A stretch of DNA of 64,000 nt from Paenibacillus barcinonensis (GTDB taxonomy: Bacteria > Bacillota > Bacilli > Paenibacillales > Paenibacillaceae): contig NZ_QJSW01000002.1 in NCBI RefSeq assembly GCF_003217495.1, forward strand, positions 108,198 through 172,197, read 5' to 3'. Below the pieces are notes generated by a model that searched no databases, was not told the DNA's origin, and worked only from the letters and a program-made list of their open reading frames with translations. This document shows positions 42,710 through 51,802 of the stretch, in pieces. A program made the translations under genes and the position numbers. Within the stretch, counting starts at the first letter, position 1; the number at the start of each line of letters is the position of its first letter.

Positions 42710-44188
42710 CTAAAGTATGATGGCGATCAAACCGCCTGAGCCTTCGTTAATAATCCGTCCCAGCGTCTCTTGCAATTTATATCTGGCGTTGTCCGGCATC
42801 ATGGCAATTTTGCCTTGAATGCCTTCACGTACAATGGAGTGCAGTGAACGGCCAAACATATCTGAATCCCATACCTTGATCGGATCGTTCTCAAAGTCCT
42901 GCATCAGGTATCTGACCAGTTCCTCACTTTGCTTCTCTGTTCCGATAATCGGTGCAAACTCTGACTCCACATCTACACGAATCATATGAATAGACGGTGC
43001 CGTTGCTTTCAGACGAACACCAAATTTGGTGCCCTGACGAATCAGCTCAGGTTCATCCAGTGCCATCTCGGCAAGAGAAGGAGCAGCGATGCCGTAGCCC
43101 GTCGTTTTGACCATCTCCAGCGCCTCCGCAAAGCGGTCATACTCCCTTTTCGCATGAGAGAACTCCTGCATCAGCTGCAGCAGATGATCCTTGCCCCGAA
43201 TCTCGATGCCGACAACTTCCACGAGAATCTGGTCATACAGTTCATCTGGCGCATAGAGATCAATCTCGGCTACACCCTGCCCCATATTCATCCCACTCAG
43301 GCCCGCACGGTCAATGAACTCATATTCCATAAACTGTGAGACAACCCGATCCACGTCACGCAGTCTGCGAATATCCTTTACGGTATCCCGCACCGAATTT
43401 TCATAATTGCTGCGAAGCCAGTGTGTATCGTTCAGCACCATCACCCAGCTCGGCAGGTTGACATTCACCTCATGCACAGGGAACTCATACAATACTTCAC
43501 GAAGTACACCTGTCACATCATCTTCTGTCATGGTAGCCGCGCTCAGTGTCATGACCGGAATGTCGTATTTCGCAGCCAGCTCGCTCCGAAGCTGAAGTGC
43601 TTCCTCACTGCGCGGACGAGTGGAGTTGATAATGAGCACAAACGGTTTGCCCACTTCCTTCAGCTCAGCGATGACACGTTCTTCAGACTCCACATAGGAG
43701 CTGCGGGCAATCTCGGCAATTGTACCGTCTGTTGTAACGACAACCCCAAGCGTCGAGTGCTCCTGTATCACTTTACGAGTACCAATCTCGGCCGCCTCCT
43801 GAAATGGAATCGGCTCTTCAAACCACGGCGTGGAGATCATACGCGGACCATTTTCATCCTCGTATCCCTTCGCGCCCTCCACGGCGTACCCTACACAATC
43901 CACCAGCCGGACATTAACATCCAGCCCCTCAGCCACTTTAATCTGGACTGCATTATTCGGTACGAATTTCGGCTCGGTGGTCATGATGGTTTTGCCTGCT
44001 GCACTTTGTGGAAGTTCATCCACTGCACGGGCACGATCAGCCTCGCTTGCGATGTTTGGCAATACGATCGTTTCCATGAATCGTTTAATAAATGTTGATT
44101 TCCCCGTCCGGACTGCGCCGACAACCCCGAGATAGATATCCCCTCCGGTCCGCTCAGCTATGTCCTTAAAAATGTCCACTTTCTCCAA
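42710..44188 (-). CDS. spoIVA: Stage IV sporulation protein A
   Basis: The ATPase that polymerises on the forespore surface as the basement layer of the spore coat. The 492-residue protein begins EKVDIFKDIAERTGGDIYLG and has the Walker A GAVRTGKST. The C-terminal region ends KLQETLGRIINEGSGGLIAIIL, as in known SpoIVA. It is made in the mother cell under SigE in B. subtilis; I could not assign a SigE promoter with confidence here. GGAGGGG precedes the start. Confidence 0.98.
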   Translation of the reverse strand: MEKVDIFKDIAERTGGDIYLGVVGAVRTGKSTFIKRFMETIVLPNIASEADRARAVDELPQSAAGKTIMTTEPKFVPNNAVQIKVAEGLDVNVRLVDCVGYAVEGAKGYEDENGPRMISTPWFEEPIPFQEAAEIGTRKVIQEHSTLGVVVTTDGTIAEIARSSYVESEERVIAELKEVGKPFVLIINSTRPRSEEALQLRSELAAKYDIPVMTLSAATMTEDDVTGVLREVLYEFPVHEVNVNLPSWVMVLNDTHWLRSNYENSVRDTVKDIRRLRDVDRVVSQFMEYEFIDRAGLSGMNMGQGVAEIDLYAPDELYDQILVEVVGIEIRGKDHLLQLMQEFSHAKREYDRFAEALEMVKTTGYGIAAPSLAEMALDEPELIRQGTKFGVRLKATAPSIHMIRVDVESEFAPIIGTEKQSEELVRYLMQDFENDPIKVWDSDMFGRSLHSIVREGIQGKIAMMPDNARYKLQETLGRIINEGSGGLIAIIL

Positions 44189-44206
44189 TGAAATCCCCTC
44201 CTTAAA

Positions 44207-44368
44207 TTACTCCGAAGGAAAAATGCTAAAGAGCATCCGCTTCGTTTTTTCAATCAGAAGACTGAAATCCCTGCAACGGTAGAGCCGCCTTTGTGAGTGC
44301 CCGGAAGTCGTCCGCCGCCGAACGTTGCATTCTGATGAAACCGGCGAGAGCGGCGTTAACTCGTACAT
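44207..44368 (-). other. GC-rich segment with 53-codon open frame upstream of spoIVA
   Basis: An open frame MYELTPLSPVHQNATFGGG... of 53 codons runs to a TAA just before the spoIVA ribosome-binding site. A second frame in the same segment is open for 33 codons. The ATG has no ribosome-binding site, and base composition is clearly GC-richer than the flanking AT-rich DNA. I read it as a possible intergenic repeat or gene remnant rather than a gene. The rest of the 421-base gap (44369-44560) is AT-rich, with nothing recognised. Confidence 0.4.
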
Positions 44369-44560
44369 GCAATTGGACTAGTATCATCTTATGTATCCGT
44401 ATGCGGCAATATGACGTGTTTTTTTGTTTTTTTATCTCATGATGGTGACATTCAGAACATCCCCCGATCCCGGACTGCGCGTCTTTATTTCAATCTACTG
44501 TATGAGAAAGCTCTTAGGTTTATGACACCCTCTCTCCAGTGCCACTATGTTTGAGCACAG

Positions 44561-44597
44561 AAAAAAGAGACATCCGTCGTGCACGGAATGCCTCTCT
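44561..44597 (-). terminator. Terminator after the lipoprotein gene
   Basis: Imperfect stem AGAGGCATTCCGT/ACGGATGTCTCT with six T on the minus strand, 13-50 bases beyond the stop at 44610. Confidence 0.85.
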
Positions 44598-44609
44598 CAA
44601 CTTCTAATT

Positions 44610-45419
44610 CTATGATGGATTCTGAACGGCCTGTGCGACAGGGATATTATTCTGCAATGAGTACGGGAGTGATTTGACAGGGACAAAATACGAATGAGTC
44701 AGCAAATGCTCACGCAAATCCGATGCAGGCTTGTCCGTAGATGTACCCTCTTCTTTCTCTAATGCCTGCATAATATCAAAAGCATAATCCACGTAGACTG
44801 TACCTTGGGCATCCATCATAAAGGGGAGCTCCTGACCTGTGTACACACTATGTAATGTAACAGCACTAGCCCCCGCCTGAGCAGCCTTATTCATATCTAC
44901 CGCAACCAATCCCGGATACAGCTCTTCACCTGCTGGCAATTTCTGATTATGTACGGATTGATATTGGGTCACCATACGCTGTACATCATTCACCTTTTGC
45001 ACTGTCTGTAAATCCATCACCTTTACTGTCGGTTTAACCTCTTCATTCAGCACCAGAAAGTAAGCGCTACCGCCATTTTCAAAAGCAGTTCCCGGTATGT
45101 CGTCAAGATAACCAAGCTGTTTAAGCTTGGACAAATCTATTCTAAATTTTTCATATTTCGGCGTATCCGCATCTGCATTCAAAATCGGGAGAACGCCCTG
45201 ATCCTTCTGAAACGCATCCATTGCGCTCTGAATGCGGTTCACGCTTTCGCGATACGCTGTTTTGGGATCCGTATCGTGCTGAGCCTGATACAAGCAGCCA
45301 CTCGTTGTCATAACAAGCAGCATCAGCAGCACCATTCCTGGTACCCGCTGTAAGAGACTCCTGCGTTTTGTTGCTCTCACCGGCTTGCTTCCATTCGTTA
45401 TCATCTGCATCCCCCTCAA
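44610..45419 (-). CDS. Lipoprotein, YphF-like by position
   Basis: A protein of up to 269 residues with an N-terminal signal and lipobox (VMTTSGC, Cys near residue 42). The start is uncertain among the early Met codons (MRGMQM). The mature part (RIQSAMDAFQKDQGVLPILN, FRIDLSKLKQLGYLDDIPG) has helices followed by a mixed domain. B. subtilis has the lipoprotein gene yphF at this place upstream of spoIVA; I infer the same family from layout and type, with moderate confidence. The function is unknown. Confidence 0.7.
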   Translation of the reverse strand: MRGMQMITNGSKPVRATKRRSLLQRVPGMVLLMLLVMTTSGCLYQAQHDTDPKTAYRESVNRIQSAMDAFQKDQGVLPILNADADTPKYEKFRIDLSKLKQLGYLDDIPGTAFENGGSAYFLVLNEEVKPTVKVMDLQTVQKVNDVQRMVTQYQSVHNQKLPAGEELYPGLVAVDMNKAAQAGASAVTLHSVYTGQELPFMMDAQGTVYVDYAFDIMQALEKEEGTSTDKPASDLREHLLTHSYFVPVKSLPYSLQNNIPVAQAVQNPS

Positions 45420-45459
45420 ACATCGAACACATCAATATAAGCCTTCTCCACTTCTGCCA

Positions 45460-45822
45460 TTATACAAACCAGTCGTCATCCTGCTCCTGCTGCTGCCGTT
45501 CAAGCTGCTTGCGTATTGCCGCCTTGAGCGGATCTTCAGGAACATGCACGGATAATGCACCACGCACTTTAGCCTGACACGAAAGCCTTGTTCCTTCCTC
45601 CAGTAGCCGTCCAAGCTTACGTTTCTCCGCATCCGTGGGCGGAAGCAAAGCCTTCGATTCGCCCTGCTCCACTCTCACCTTACACATCAAACAGGCTGCC
45701 TTCCCATCACAACGGGTCGTTATTTGGACACCAGCCCGGCGTGCAGCATGTAGCAGGGTCGTGCCTGGCTTGACCTTAATGGATTTGTTCATAGGTAAAA
45801 ATGTAACAGCTTCCTGCATCAT
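45460..45822 (-). CDS. [2Fe-2S] ferredoxin-like protein
   Basis: A 120-residue protein with a plant-type ferredoxin fold. The cluster ligands are TRCDGKAACLMC (Cys-x5-Cys-x2-Cys) and a fourth Cys in LSCQAK. The C-terminal tail is rich in Gln, Glu and Asp and ends DDDWFV. It probably carries electrons for an unknown oxidoreductase; no partner adjoins. The ATG at 45820-45822 overlaps the stop of the preceding gene (ATGA) and has GGGAGG nearby, so I reject the longer frame to 45897. Confidence 0.87.
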   Translation of the reverse strand: MMQEAVTFLPMNKSIKVKPGTTLLHAARRAGVQITTRCDGKAACLMCKVRVEQGESKALLPPTDAEKRKLGRLLEEGTRLSCQAKVRGALSVHVPEDPLKAAIRKQLERQQQEQDDDWFV

Positions 45823-46460
45823 TGTTCCTCCCCGGCTTCTTCCGACCAAGCAAAGCCTACCAGCTCCTCCACTTCCGATCTGAAGCGGTCTGTCCATACG
45901 TTATGCCGACTTAGTACGTTCATGACAGGCTGATGAACCTCCGGCTCCTGACGCATTCGTATAGAGATTGGCACATACCGATCTTCACGTCCACGCAGAA
46001 GATTAAATAACAGTTCATGTGCTAGTGGCATCAGTCGCAGCCGGTAATCATAAACTCTCGTTTCAGGCGCATACAGAGCGAGCACATGCTCCACTTGCGT
46101 GCGATACCAGCTTTCACGGGCCCACACTTCAAACCCCCCGACCAGCTCCAATGAGCATGCACCTACCTGATAGTGACTGAGCAATGAGGCATATGGACCT
46201 GTTGTGTCTACTACAGGCTTGTCCAGTCTTCTTCCCGGTGCATCGTGATGCAGTGCTTTAGCTGCAACAATATCTGCATACACATCAATATCTCTCGGTG
46301 CTTGACTCAGCTCCACCCCTTGAAGAAGCAACCCGCAGCTGCCTCCCAGCAGCCAGGTATGCGGTTGGTTGTGCCAGGCTTTGGCCATCTCCAGCAATGC
46401 CAAATGTAATTCCGGATAACGCTCCGTCCAGCCCAGCGTTTCATTCTGCCCCACAGGCAT
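45819..46460 (-). CDS. Nucleotidyltransferase-like protein of unknown role
   Basis: A 213-residue soluble protein. LLGGSCGLLLQG followed by PRDIDVYAD resembles the Gly-Ser and Asp-x-Asp signature of the nucleotidyltransferase superfamily, as seen in AbiEii-like and kanamycin-type enzymes. The rest gives no match I recognise. It is coupled to the ferredoxin-like gene by a 4-base overlap, which suggests the two are made together. The true substrate and activity are unknown. Confidence 0.7.
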   Translation of the reverse strand: MPVGQNETLGWTERYPELHLALLEMAKAWHNQPHTWLLGGSCGLLLQGVELSQAPRDIDVYADIVAAKALHHDAPGRRLDKPVVDTTGPYASLLSHYQVGACSLELVGGFEVWARESWYRTQVEHVLALYAPETRVYDYRLRLMPLAHELLFNLLRGREDRYVPISIRMRQEPEVHQPVMNVLSRHNVWTDRFRSEVEELVGFAWSEEAGEEQ

Positions 46461-46539
46461 ACACTCCTCTCATCCGTCTTTTCCATATGTCCGTTCATTA
46501 GATGCGCTTATGCGGATGTTCTCTCTCCCGGAAGGGAAA

Positions 46540-46719
46540 TCAAGTCAGAGAAGCGATTCCACCAACAAAACCGACAAGCATAATTAAAAATGCAATAATC
46601 GAAAGGATGCCTCGCACGAGCCCTTTTGTTTTGGCACGAGCAAAAGTAATCAAAAATACGGATAGTCCCATAATGAGGATGGCAACCAATGACAGCCACA
46701 TCTTGTCCATAGCGCTCAT
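46540..46719 (-). CDS. Small membrane protein, DUF2768 (YphE-like)
   Basis: A 59-residue protein with two hydrophobic helices (MWLSLVAILIMGLSVFLITF and GILSIIAFLIMLVGFVGGI) joined by a short basic loop. Size, topology and position between spoIVA and gpsA match the DUF2768 protein YphE of B. subtilis. GGGGAG lies 11 nt upstream of the ATG. The function is unknown; a link to sporulation is plausible from the neighbourhood. Confidence 0.75.
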   Translation of the reverse strand: MSAMDKMWLSLVAILIMGLSVFLITFARAKTKGLVRGILSIIAFLIMLVGFVGGIASLT

Positions 46720-46894
46720 AAACCAGCAGTCTCCCCTTCAATTCCGATATTCATCACTGACAATGTGACAATTGCAATTATTATAACATGAAATCGTGCG
46801 CATTTTTCCAATAAAAAGACAAAAAGCAAGCCAGCAGCTGCTGACTCACTCTTCGTTATACCTATTACCTACTGCCTTTATCAGGCATCATCTA

Positions 46895-47170
46895 TTATTT
46901 TTTTATCATCATCTTCATCAACGATTCCATATTGCTTGGATTCAGTCCGCTTTTCTTGACTGCACTCACAATATCCTGAACCGTATCCTCAGATACCGGT
47001 ATTTTCGCCATGGCGGATACTTGTTTGATCAATTGGCGTAGCTGAGCCTCATTCTGCATCGTTGTTGGCTTCACTGTACTTGCCAGCTTTTTGACAGCAC
47101 CTTCCGTGATGGTTTTACCTGTTTTTTTGTTAATAGCCTTCAGTGCTTCTTTCGAAATGTTGTTGCCCAT
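46895..47170 (-). CDS. Stage VI sporulation protein F-like
   Basis: A 91-residue basic, helical protein (MGNNISKEALKAINKKTGKTI...QLRQLIKQVSAMAKIPVSED...KMMIKK). The order of segments fits the SpoVIF (YjcC) family, which is needed for normal coat assembly in B. subtilis under SigK/GerE control. The ATG at 47170 has GGAGGGGAG upstream. B. subtilis spoVIF is elsewhere in the chromosome, so this may be a paralogue or a moved gene. Confidence 0.72.
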   Translation of the reverse strand: MGNNISKEALKAINKKTGKTITEGAVKKLASTVKPTTMQNEAQLRQLIKQVSAMAKIPVSEDTVQDIVSAVKKSGLNPSNMESLMKMMIKK

Positions 47171-47278
47171 TCGTCTCCCCTCCTCCGGCAATACTCATGT
47201 GTATCATATGAGTCTGATGCGGAAAAGGTGAATAAGCTACATCATTTCATACCAAGCTGTCAGCACTACACAATCTAC

Positions 47279-48319
47279 TCAGGAATGCCACTGCTCCCAG
47301 GTTTCCAGCTTCATGACCTCCATCTCGGTTTTCGGGTCCCGCCCCATCAAGGCTTCAACCGCATCCCTTGGCTGTCTGTTCTGGAATAATACATGGTACA
47401 ATTGATCCGCAATTGGCATTTGTACCCCATACTTCTGAGAGATAAAATAGGCGGCCTGCGTGGTTCGAATCCCTTCGACAACCATGCCCATCGACTTCAG
47501 CACATCGTCCAGCTTCTGACCCTGGCCTAACATGGAACCCGCTCTCCAGTTACGACTGTGCTGACTTGTAGCAGTAACGACCAGATCCCCGATGCCTGCA
47601 AGTCCCGCAAAGGTTAATGGATTCGCCCCCATCTCAACGCCAATACGGGTAATCTCGGCAAGACCACGGGTTAACAGAGCGGCCTTGGCATTATCTCCGA
47701 ATTGAAGCCCATCCGACATACCTGCTCCGAGTGCAATTATGTTCTTGAAAGCTCCTGCCAGTTCAACGCCGAGCATATCCCGATTTGTATACACGCGAAA
47801 ATAGGCATTCATAAACAATCCCTGAACGGCCTCAGCAGAATCCTTATCAAGTGCAGCCACAACAACCGTTGTTGGACAGCGCTTTACCACTTCTTCAGCG
47901 TGACTCGGACCAGATAATACAACAATCCGTCCCTCTTCACACTCCAGTTCTTCCGAAATGACAGTAGACATCCTCTTCAGACTCTCCGTCTCAAAACCTT
48001 TCGTTGCATGAATGATCAGCATCTCAGGCTTGTAGAAAGGCTTGAACTGATGGGCAACCGCACGCATGGCGGATGAAGGCGCAACAATTAATACCGCTTT
48101 TGCACCTGCAACAGCCGCTTCCATATCACTGGTTGCCCGAATGCGGGGAGACAGCTCCGCACCAGGAAGATAACGTGTATTGGTATGCTGTGTATTGATC
48201 TCAGCTGCCTGTTCATCACTGCGTGTCCACATGACCACGTCCAGTTCGTTTGCGGCCAGCACACTGGCCAGGGCTGTTCCCCAACTGCCGGCAACCAATA
48301 CAGCAACTTTTTTAGACAA
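47279..48319 (-). CDS. gpsA: Glycerol-3-phosphate dehydrogenase [NAD(P)+]
   Basis: Reduces dihydroxyacetone phosphate to sn-glycerol 3-phosphate for phospholipids. The 346-residue protein starts at TTG (48317-48319) with GGAGGGGG in front, giving SKKVAVLVAGSWGTAL. The usual GxGxxG nucleotide motif reads VxGxxG: Val9 stands where Gly is normal. The rest (GPSHAEEV, AGAFKNIIALGAG, the Lys-containing catalytic segment) is intact. The start overlaps plsY by 8 bases, so both steps toward lysophosphatidic acid are co-expressed. Confidence 0.93.
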   Translation of the reverse strand: MSKKVAVLVAGSWGTALASVLAANELDVVMWTRSDEQAAEINTQHTNTRYLPGAELSPRIRATSDMEAAVAGAKAVLIVAPSSAMRAVAHQFKPFYKPEMLIIHATKGFETESLKRMSTVISEELECEEGRIVVLSGPSHAEEVVKRCPTTVVVAALDKDSAEAVQGLFMNAYFRVYTNRDMLGVELAGAFKNIIALGAGMSDGLQFGDNAKAALLTRGLAEITRIGVEMGANPLTFAGLAGIGDLVVTATSQHSRNWRAGSMLGQGQKLDDVLKSMGMVVEGIRTTQAAYFISQKYGVQMPIADQLYHVLFQNRQPRDAVEALMGRDPKTEMEVMKLETWEQWHS

Positions 48320-48935
48320 CGCGTTTTCCCCCTCCAGGGTTCTTTGATCCCAATTTATTTTCCTGTCCTTTGGCAAGTTTCGCAATGTTGGTGCGATGTC
48401 TCCAGAAGGCAAACAGACAAATAATCAGACTGCCCCAGAAAATACTCATGGAATATCCGGGCAAAATCAAGATGAAAACAGGAGTTAATGCAACGAAAAT
48501 TAAAGAGCCCAGCGATACATAACGTGTCAACACGATCGACAAAATCGCAATGACACCTGCACAAAGAGCAGGCAAAAAGGCAAGGCTTGCCATAACCCCG
48601 ATCGCTGTAGCAATGCCTTTTCCTCCACGGAAGTTAAAATAGAGCGGCCAATTGTGACCTGCAATAGCAGCAATACCACTGAAGGCAGCAACCCACGGTG
48701 AACCGTCACTCAGCCATAAGCCAATCCATACAGCTGCAATACCTTTGATTACATCCAGTAGCAGAACCGCAACAGCCGGCCCTTTACCCAAAATACGAAG
48801 TGTGTTCGTAGCCCCGGCATTACCACTACCATGCTGACGTATATCAATCCCCCGTATTGCTTTTGCAAGAAGAACACTAAAGCTGATTGAACCGAGCAGA
48901 TAGCTCAGCACAATCGCAGCGATTGGTAAAATCAC
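48312..48935 (-). CDS. plsY: Glycerol-3-phosphate acyltransferase
   Basis: An integral membrane enzyme of 207 residues with five or more helices. It acylates glycerol 3-phosphate from acyl-phosphate. The motifs SYLLGSISFSVLLAK, GSGNAGATNTLRILGKGPA and FRGGKGIATAIGV are the three conserved cytoplasmic loops. It overlaps gpsA, whose product is its substrate. The C-terminus is a hydrophilic tail rich in Lys and Gly. Confidence 0.96.
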   Translation of the reverse strand: MILPIAAIVLSYLLGSISFSVLLAKAIRGIDIRQHGSGNAGATNTLRILGKGPAVAVLLLDVIKGIAAVWIGLWLSDGSPWVAAFSGIAAIAGHNWPLYFNFRGGKGIATAIGVMASLAFLPALCAGVIAILSIVLTRYVSLGSLIFVALTPVFILILPGYSMSIFWGSLIICLFAFWRHRTNIAKLAKGQENKLGSKNPGGGKRVV

Positions 48936-48946
48936 AAACTTCTCCC

Positions 48947-50269
48947 CTAACCTTCGTCGGACTTCCTCCGAGTAAATATACGAATTGGTGTGCCTTCAAA
49001 ATCAAACGCTGCACGGATTTTGTTTTCCAGATAACGCTCGTACGAGAAGTGCATCAATTCAGGGTCGTTCACAAAAATAACCATGGTCGGCGGTTTAACC
49101 GCTACCTGTGTCACATAGTTAATTCTCATTCTACGCCCTTTATCCGTTGGTGGCGGATTAATGGCAACAGCATCGGATACAACATCGTTAAGCAGATGTG
49201 TCTGAACCCGCAGTGAATGCTGTTCTGCTACACGCTGTACCACAGGTAGCAATTTTTGTAAGCGTTGTTTTGTCAGTGCGGACAAAAAGACAATCGGAGC
49301 GTACGTCATAAAGAGGAAGTGGTCCCGAATTTTCGTCTCAAATTCCTTCATCGTTTTATCTGTTTTATCCACGATATCCCATTTGTTCACCACAAACAAT
49401 GAAGCTTTACCCGCTTCAAAGGCATAACCTGCAATATGCTTGTCCTGCTCAATGATGCCTTCTTCGCCATTAATAACAATCAGCACAACATCAGCACGTT
49501 CGATAGCACGCATTGCACGCATCACGCTGTATTTCTCCGTCGTTTCATATACTTTACCGCGCTTGCGCATACCAGCCGTATCAATCAGCACATAACGCTG
49601 CCCGTCTTTTTCAAAAGGAGTGTCAATTGCATCACGGGTTGTTCCAGCTACGTCGCTGACAATAACACGTTCCTCACCCAAAATTGCGTTTACCAGTGAA
49701 GACTTACCGACATTAGGTCGTCCGATCAGAGCTACACGAATGACATCATCATCGTATGTCTCTTCCTCAAGTTCAGGTAATTTCTCCACAATGGCATCAA
49801 GCAAATCACCAATGCCTGTACCGTGACTACCGGATACACCAATCGGATCGCCAAAACCGAAGCCATAGAACTCATAAATCAGCTCACTGCGTCCAATGTT
49901 ATCCACTTTGTTCACGGCTACAACGATCGGCTTGCCCGAGCGATAAAGCATCTCTGCAACTTCCTCGTCAGACTGTGTAATGCCTGCTTTGGCATCACAC
50001 ATAAACACGATCACATCCGCTTCCTCGATCGCCAGTTCCGCCTGCATACGGATGGACTTCATTATGACGTCTTCACCGTCAATTTCGATACCGCCTGTAT
50101 CAATAATGCTGAATGCTTTACCGTTCCATTCACCGATTCCGTAGATCCGGTCGCGGGTAATGCCCGGCTTGTCTTCCACAATGGCCAGTCTGTCGCCGAT
50201 AATTCGATTGAAAATGGTGGATTTACCCACATTCGGTCGGCCGACAATTGCCACAACTGGTCTTGCCAT
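48947..50269 (-). CDS. der: Ribosome-associated GTPase Der (EngA)
   Basis: An essential 50S assembly GTPase with two tandem G domains. [14 protein letters not shown] and DTGGIE lie in the first; [23 protein letters not shown] and NKWDIVD lie in the second. A C-terminal KH-like domain follows ([24 protein letters not shown]). The ATG at 50269 gives 440 residues. The ribosome-binding region GGAGGAGTGGA is perfectly complementary over nine bases to the loop of the small RNA candidate at 19106-19189. Confidence 0.97.
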   Translation of the reverse strand: MARPVVAIVGRPNVGKSTIFNRIIGDRLAIVEDKPGITRDRIYGIGEWNGKAFSIIDTGGIEIDGEDVIMKSIRMQAELAIEEADVIVFMCDAKAGITQSDEEVAEMLYRSGKPIVVAVNKVDNIGRSELIYEFYGFGFGDPIGVSGSHGTGIGDLLDAIVEKLPELEEETYDDDVIRVALIGRPNVGKSSLVNAILGEERVIVSDVAGTTRDAIDTPFEKDGQRYVLIDTAGMRKRGKVYETTEKYSVMRAMRAIERADVVLIVINGEEGIIEQDKHIAGYAFEAGKASLFVVNKWDIVDKTDKTMKEFETKIRDHFLFMTYAPIVFLSALTKQRLQKLLPVVQRVAEQHSLRVQTHLLNDVVSDAVAINPPPTDKGRRMRINYVTQVAVKPPTMVIFVNDPELMHFSYERYLENKIRAAFDFEGTPIRIFTRRKSDEG

Positions 50270-50359
50270 ACATTCCACTCCTCCTGTCCATACTTACGTT
50301 TCTCATCATAGCAAAAAAGCTATGTCTTGGCTAACGTTTCGTAGCAAAAATCTCGCAAT

Positions 50360-50397
50360 AACAACAATCGGCGAACCCGCTAGGGCTCGCCGATCTT
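50360..50397 (-). terminator. rpsA terminator
   Basis: 12-bp stem ATCGGCGAGCCC/GGGTTCGCCGAT with a 4-nt loop, then TGTTGTTATTG on the minus strand. Confidence 0.85.
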
Positions 50398-50452
50398 GCT
50401 TTTATTGTCAGCAAAATATGCAGTATATAACTAAGAACCATGCATGTATAAC

Positions 50453-51667
50453 TTATTTGAATTTGCTGAGTTTGTCGCCAAACAGTTCGCCGAGCGTAGT
50501 GCTCATACCTTGATTGTTCAAGGACACGTTAGGATTGTTGATTTCTTCACGAGGCGCATTGTTTCTTGCTGGTCTTTCTGATTTTTGCGGTTGAGCAGGA
50601 GCTTCTTCTGTTTCCTTAATGCTCAGGCTTACACGCTGTTCAGCAGGGTTCATGTCCAGAATTTTAACCTGAACCTCTTGACCTTCTTTCAGCACTTCAT
50701 GCGGAGTGCCAATGTGTTTGTGGGAGATTTGCGAGATGTGCACAAGTCCCTCAACACCAGGAGCGATTTCAACGAAAGCACCAAAGTCAACCAGACGTTT
50801 AACAACACCTGTTACGATGTCGCTAGTGTTGAATTTGTCGCCAGCTGTTTCCCAAGGTCCTGGTTGTACAGCTTTCATGCTCAGGCTGATTTTTCCTTTT
50901 TCAGGGTCAACTTTCAGCACTTTAACGTTAACTTTGTCGCCTTCCGACAATACGTCAGATGGTTTGTCAACGTGAGTCCAAGCCAGCTCGGATACGTGAA
51001 CCAAACCGTCAACTCCGCCTACATCAACGAATGCACCAAATTGAGTCAAACGTTGAACAGTACCTTCGATCACTTGACCTTCTTGCAAACCAGCCATAAC
51101 CTGTGCTTTGTTTGCTTCGAATTCTTGATCCAGAACGTCTTTTTGGGAAAGGATCACTTTGTTGTTCTCACGATCGATCTCTTTCACTTTAACGCGCAAT
51201 GTGCGTCCTTTGTAATCACTGAAATCTTCAACGAAATGACGCTCAACCATAGAAGCTGGAATAAATCCACGAACGCCCACATCTGCAACCAGACCGCCTT
51301 TAACAACATCGCCTACAACAACTTCGAAGACATCTTGATCTTCAAAATGCTTTTGCAGTTGCTCCCATGCGTTCTCACTGTCAATTGCACGCTTGGACAG
51401 AACGAGTTTTTCTTTCTCGTCGTCGATGCTAAGAACCTTAGCTTCAACTTCTTGTCCAACTTCTACTGCATCTGATGCGCTGTCAACGTGAAGCGAGGAC
51501 AATTCGCGAATTGGAATAACACCGTCATATTTATATCCAATGCTTACATAAGCTTGGTTATCTTCCAATTTGACGATGGTTCCTTTTACGGTATCTCCTT
51601 TTTTCAAGGAAACGAATTGATCCAACTCATCTTGGGTTGCTTCTTGATTTTTCATTTCTTCCGACAT
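50453..51667 (-). CDS. rpsA: 30S ribosomal protein S1 homologue
   Basis: A 404-residue protein with four S1/OB RNA-binding repeats, each starting near a GDxVKG or GQVIEGTV type motif and containing the GFIPASM, VDGLVHVSEL or VEGLVHISQI strands. Low-GC Gram-positive S1 homologues (YpfD) lack the first two ribosome-binding repeats of E. coli S1. An acidic/Asn-rich C-terminal tail follows. The ATG at 51667 has GAGGAGGG upstream. A TATAAT box is present about 30 bases before the start but the -35 is poor. Confidence 0.94.
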   Translation of the reverse strand: MSEEMKNQEATQDELDQFVSLKKGDTVKGTIVKLEDNQAYVSIGYKYDGVIPIRELSSLHVDSASDAVEVGQEVEAKVLSIDDEKEKLVLSKRAIDSENAWEQLQKHFEDQDVFEVVVGDVVKGGLVADVGVRGFIPASMVERHFVEDFSDYKGRTLRVKVKEIDRENNKVILSQKDVLDQEFEANKAQVMAGLQEGQVIEGTVQRLTQFGAFVDVGGVDGLVHVSELAWTHVDKPSDVLSEGDKVNVKVLKVDPEKGKISLSMKAVQPGPWETAGDKFNTSDIVTGVVKRLVDFGAFVEIAPGVEGLVHISQISHKHIGTPHEVLKEGQEVQVKILDMNPAEQRVSLSIKETEEAPAQPQKSERPARNNAPREEINNPNVSLNNQGMSTTLGELFGDKLSKFK

Positions 51668-51802
51668 GTCAAATACCCTCCTCAATTCAAAAACCCCATT
51701 ATATTCAAACCTGCCTTGGCAGAGTTCAAAACACTTTCATGCGAATGCACTTGATATAGCTTCCCTCAAAAATATGGAAACATGCATTCCATACAGACAG
51801 CC

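Noticed and set aside
44250..44400. Possible known riboswitch upstream of spoIVA
   Set aside because: GC-rich stems made me look, but no conserved riboswitch core was recognised and there is no terminator or sequestering hairpin next to spoIVA. Treated as a possible repeat instead.
44189..44420. SigE promoter for spoIVA
   Set aside because: ATATT and ATACA-like boxes exist near 44390-44415, but the spacing (about 10) does not fit the SigE consensus.
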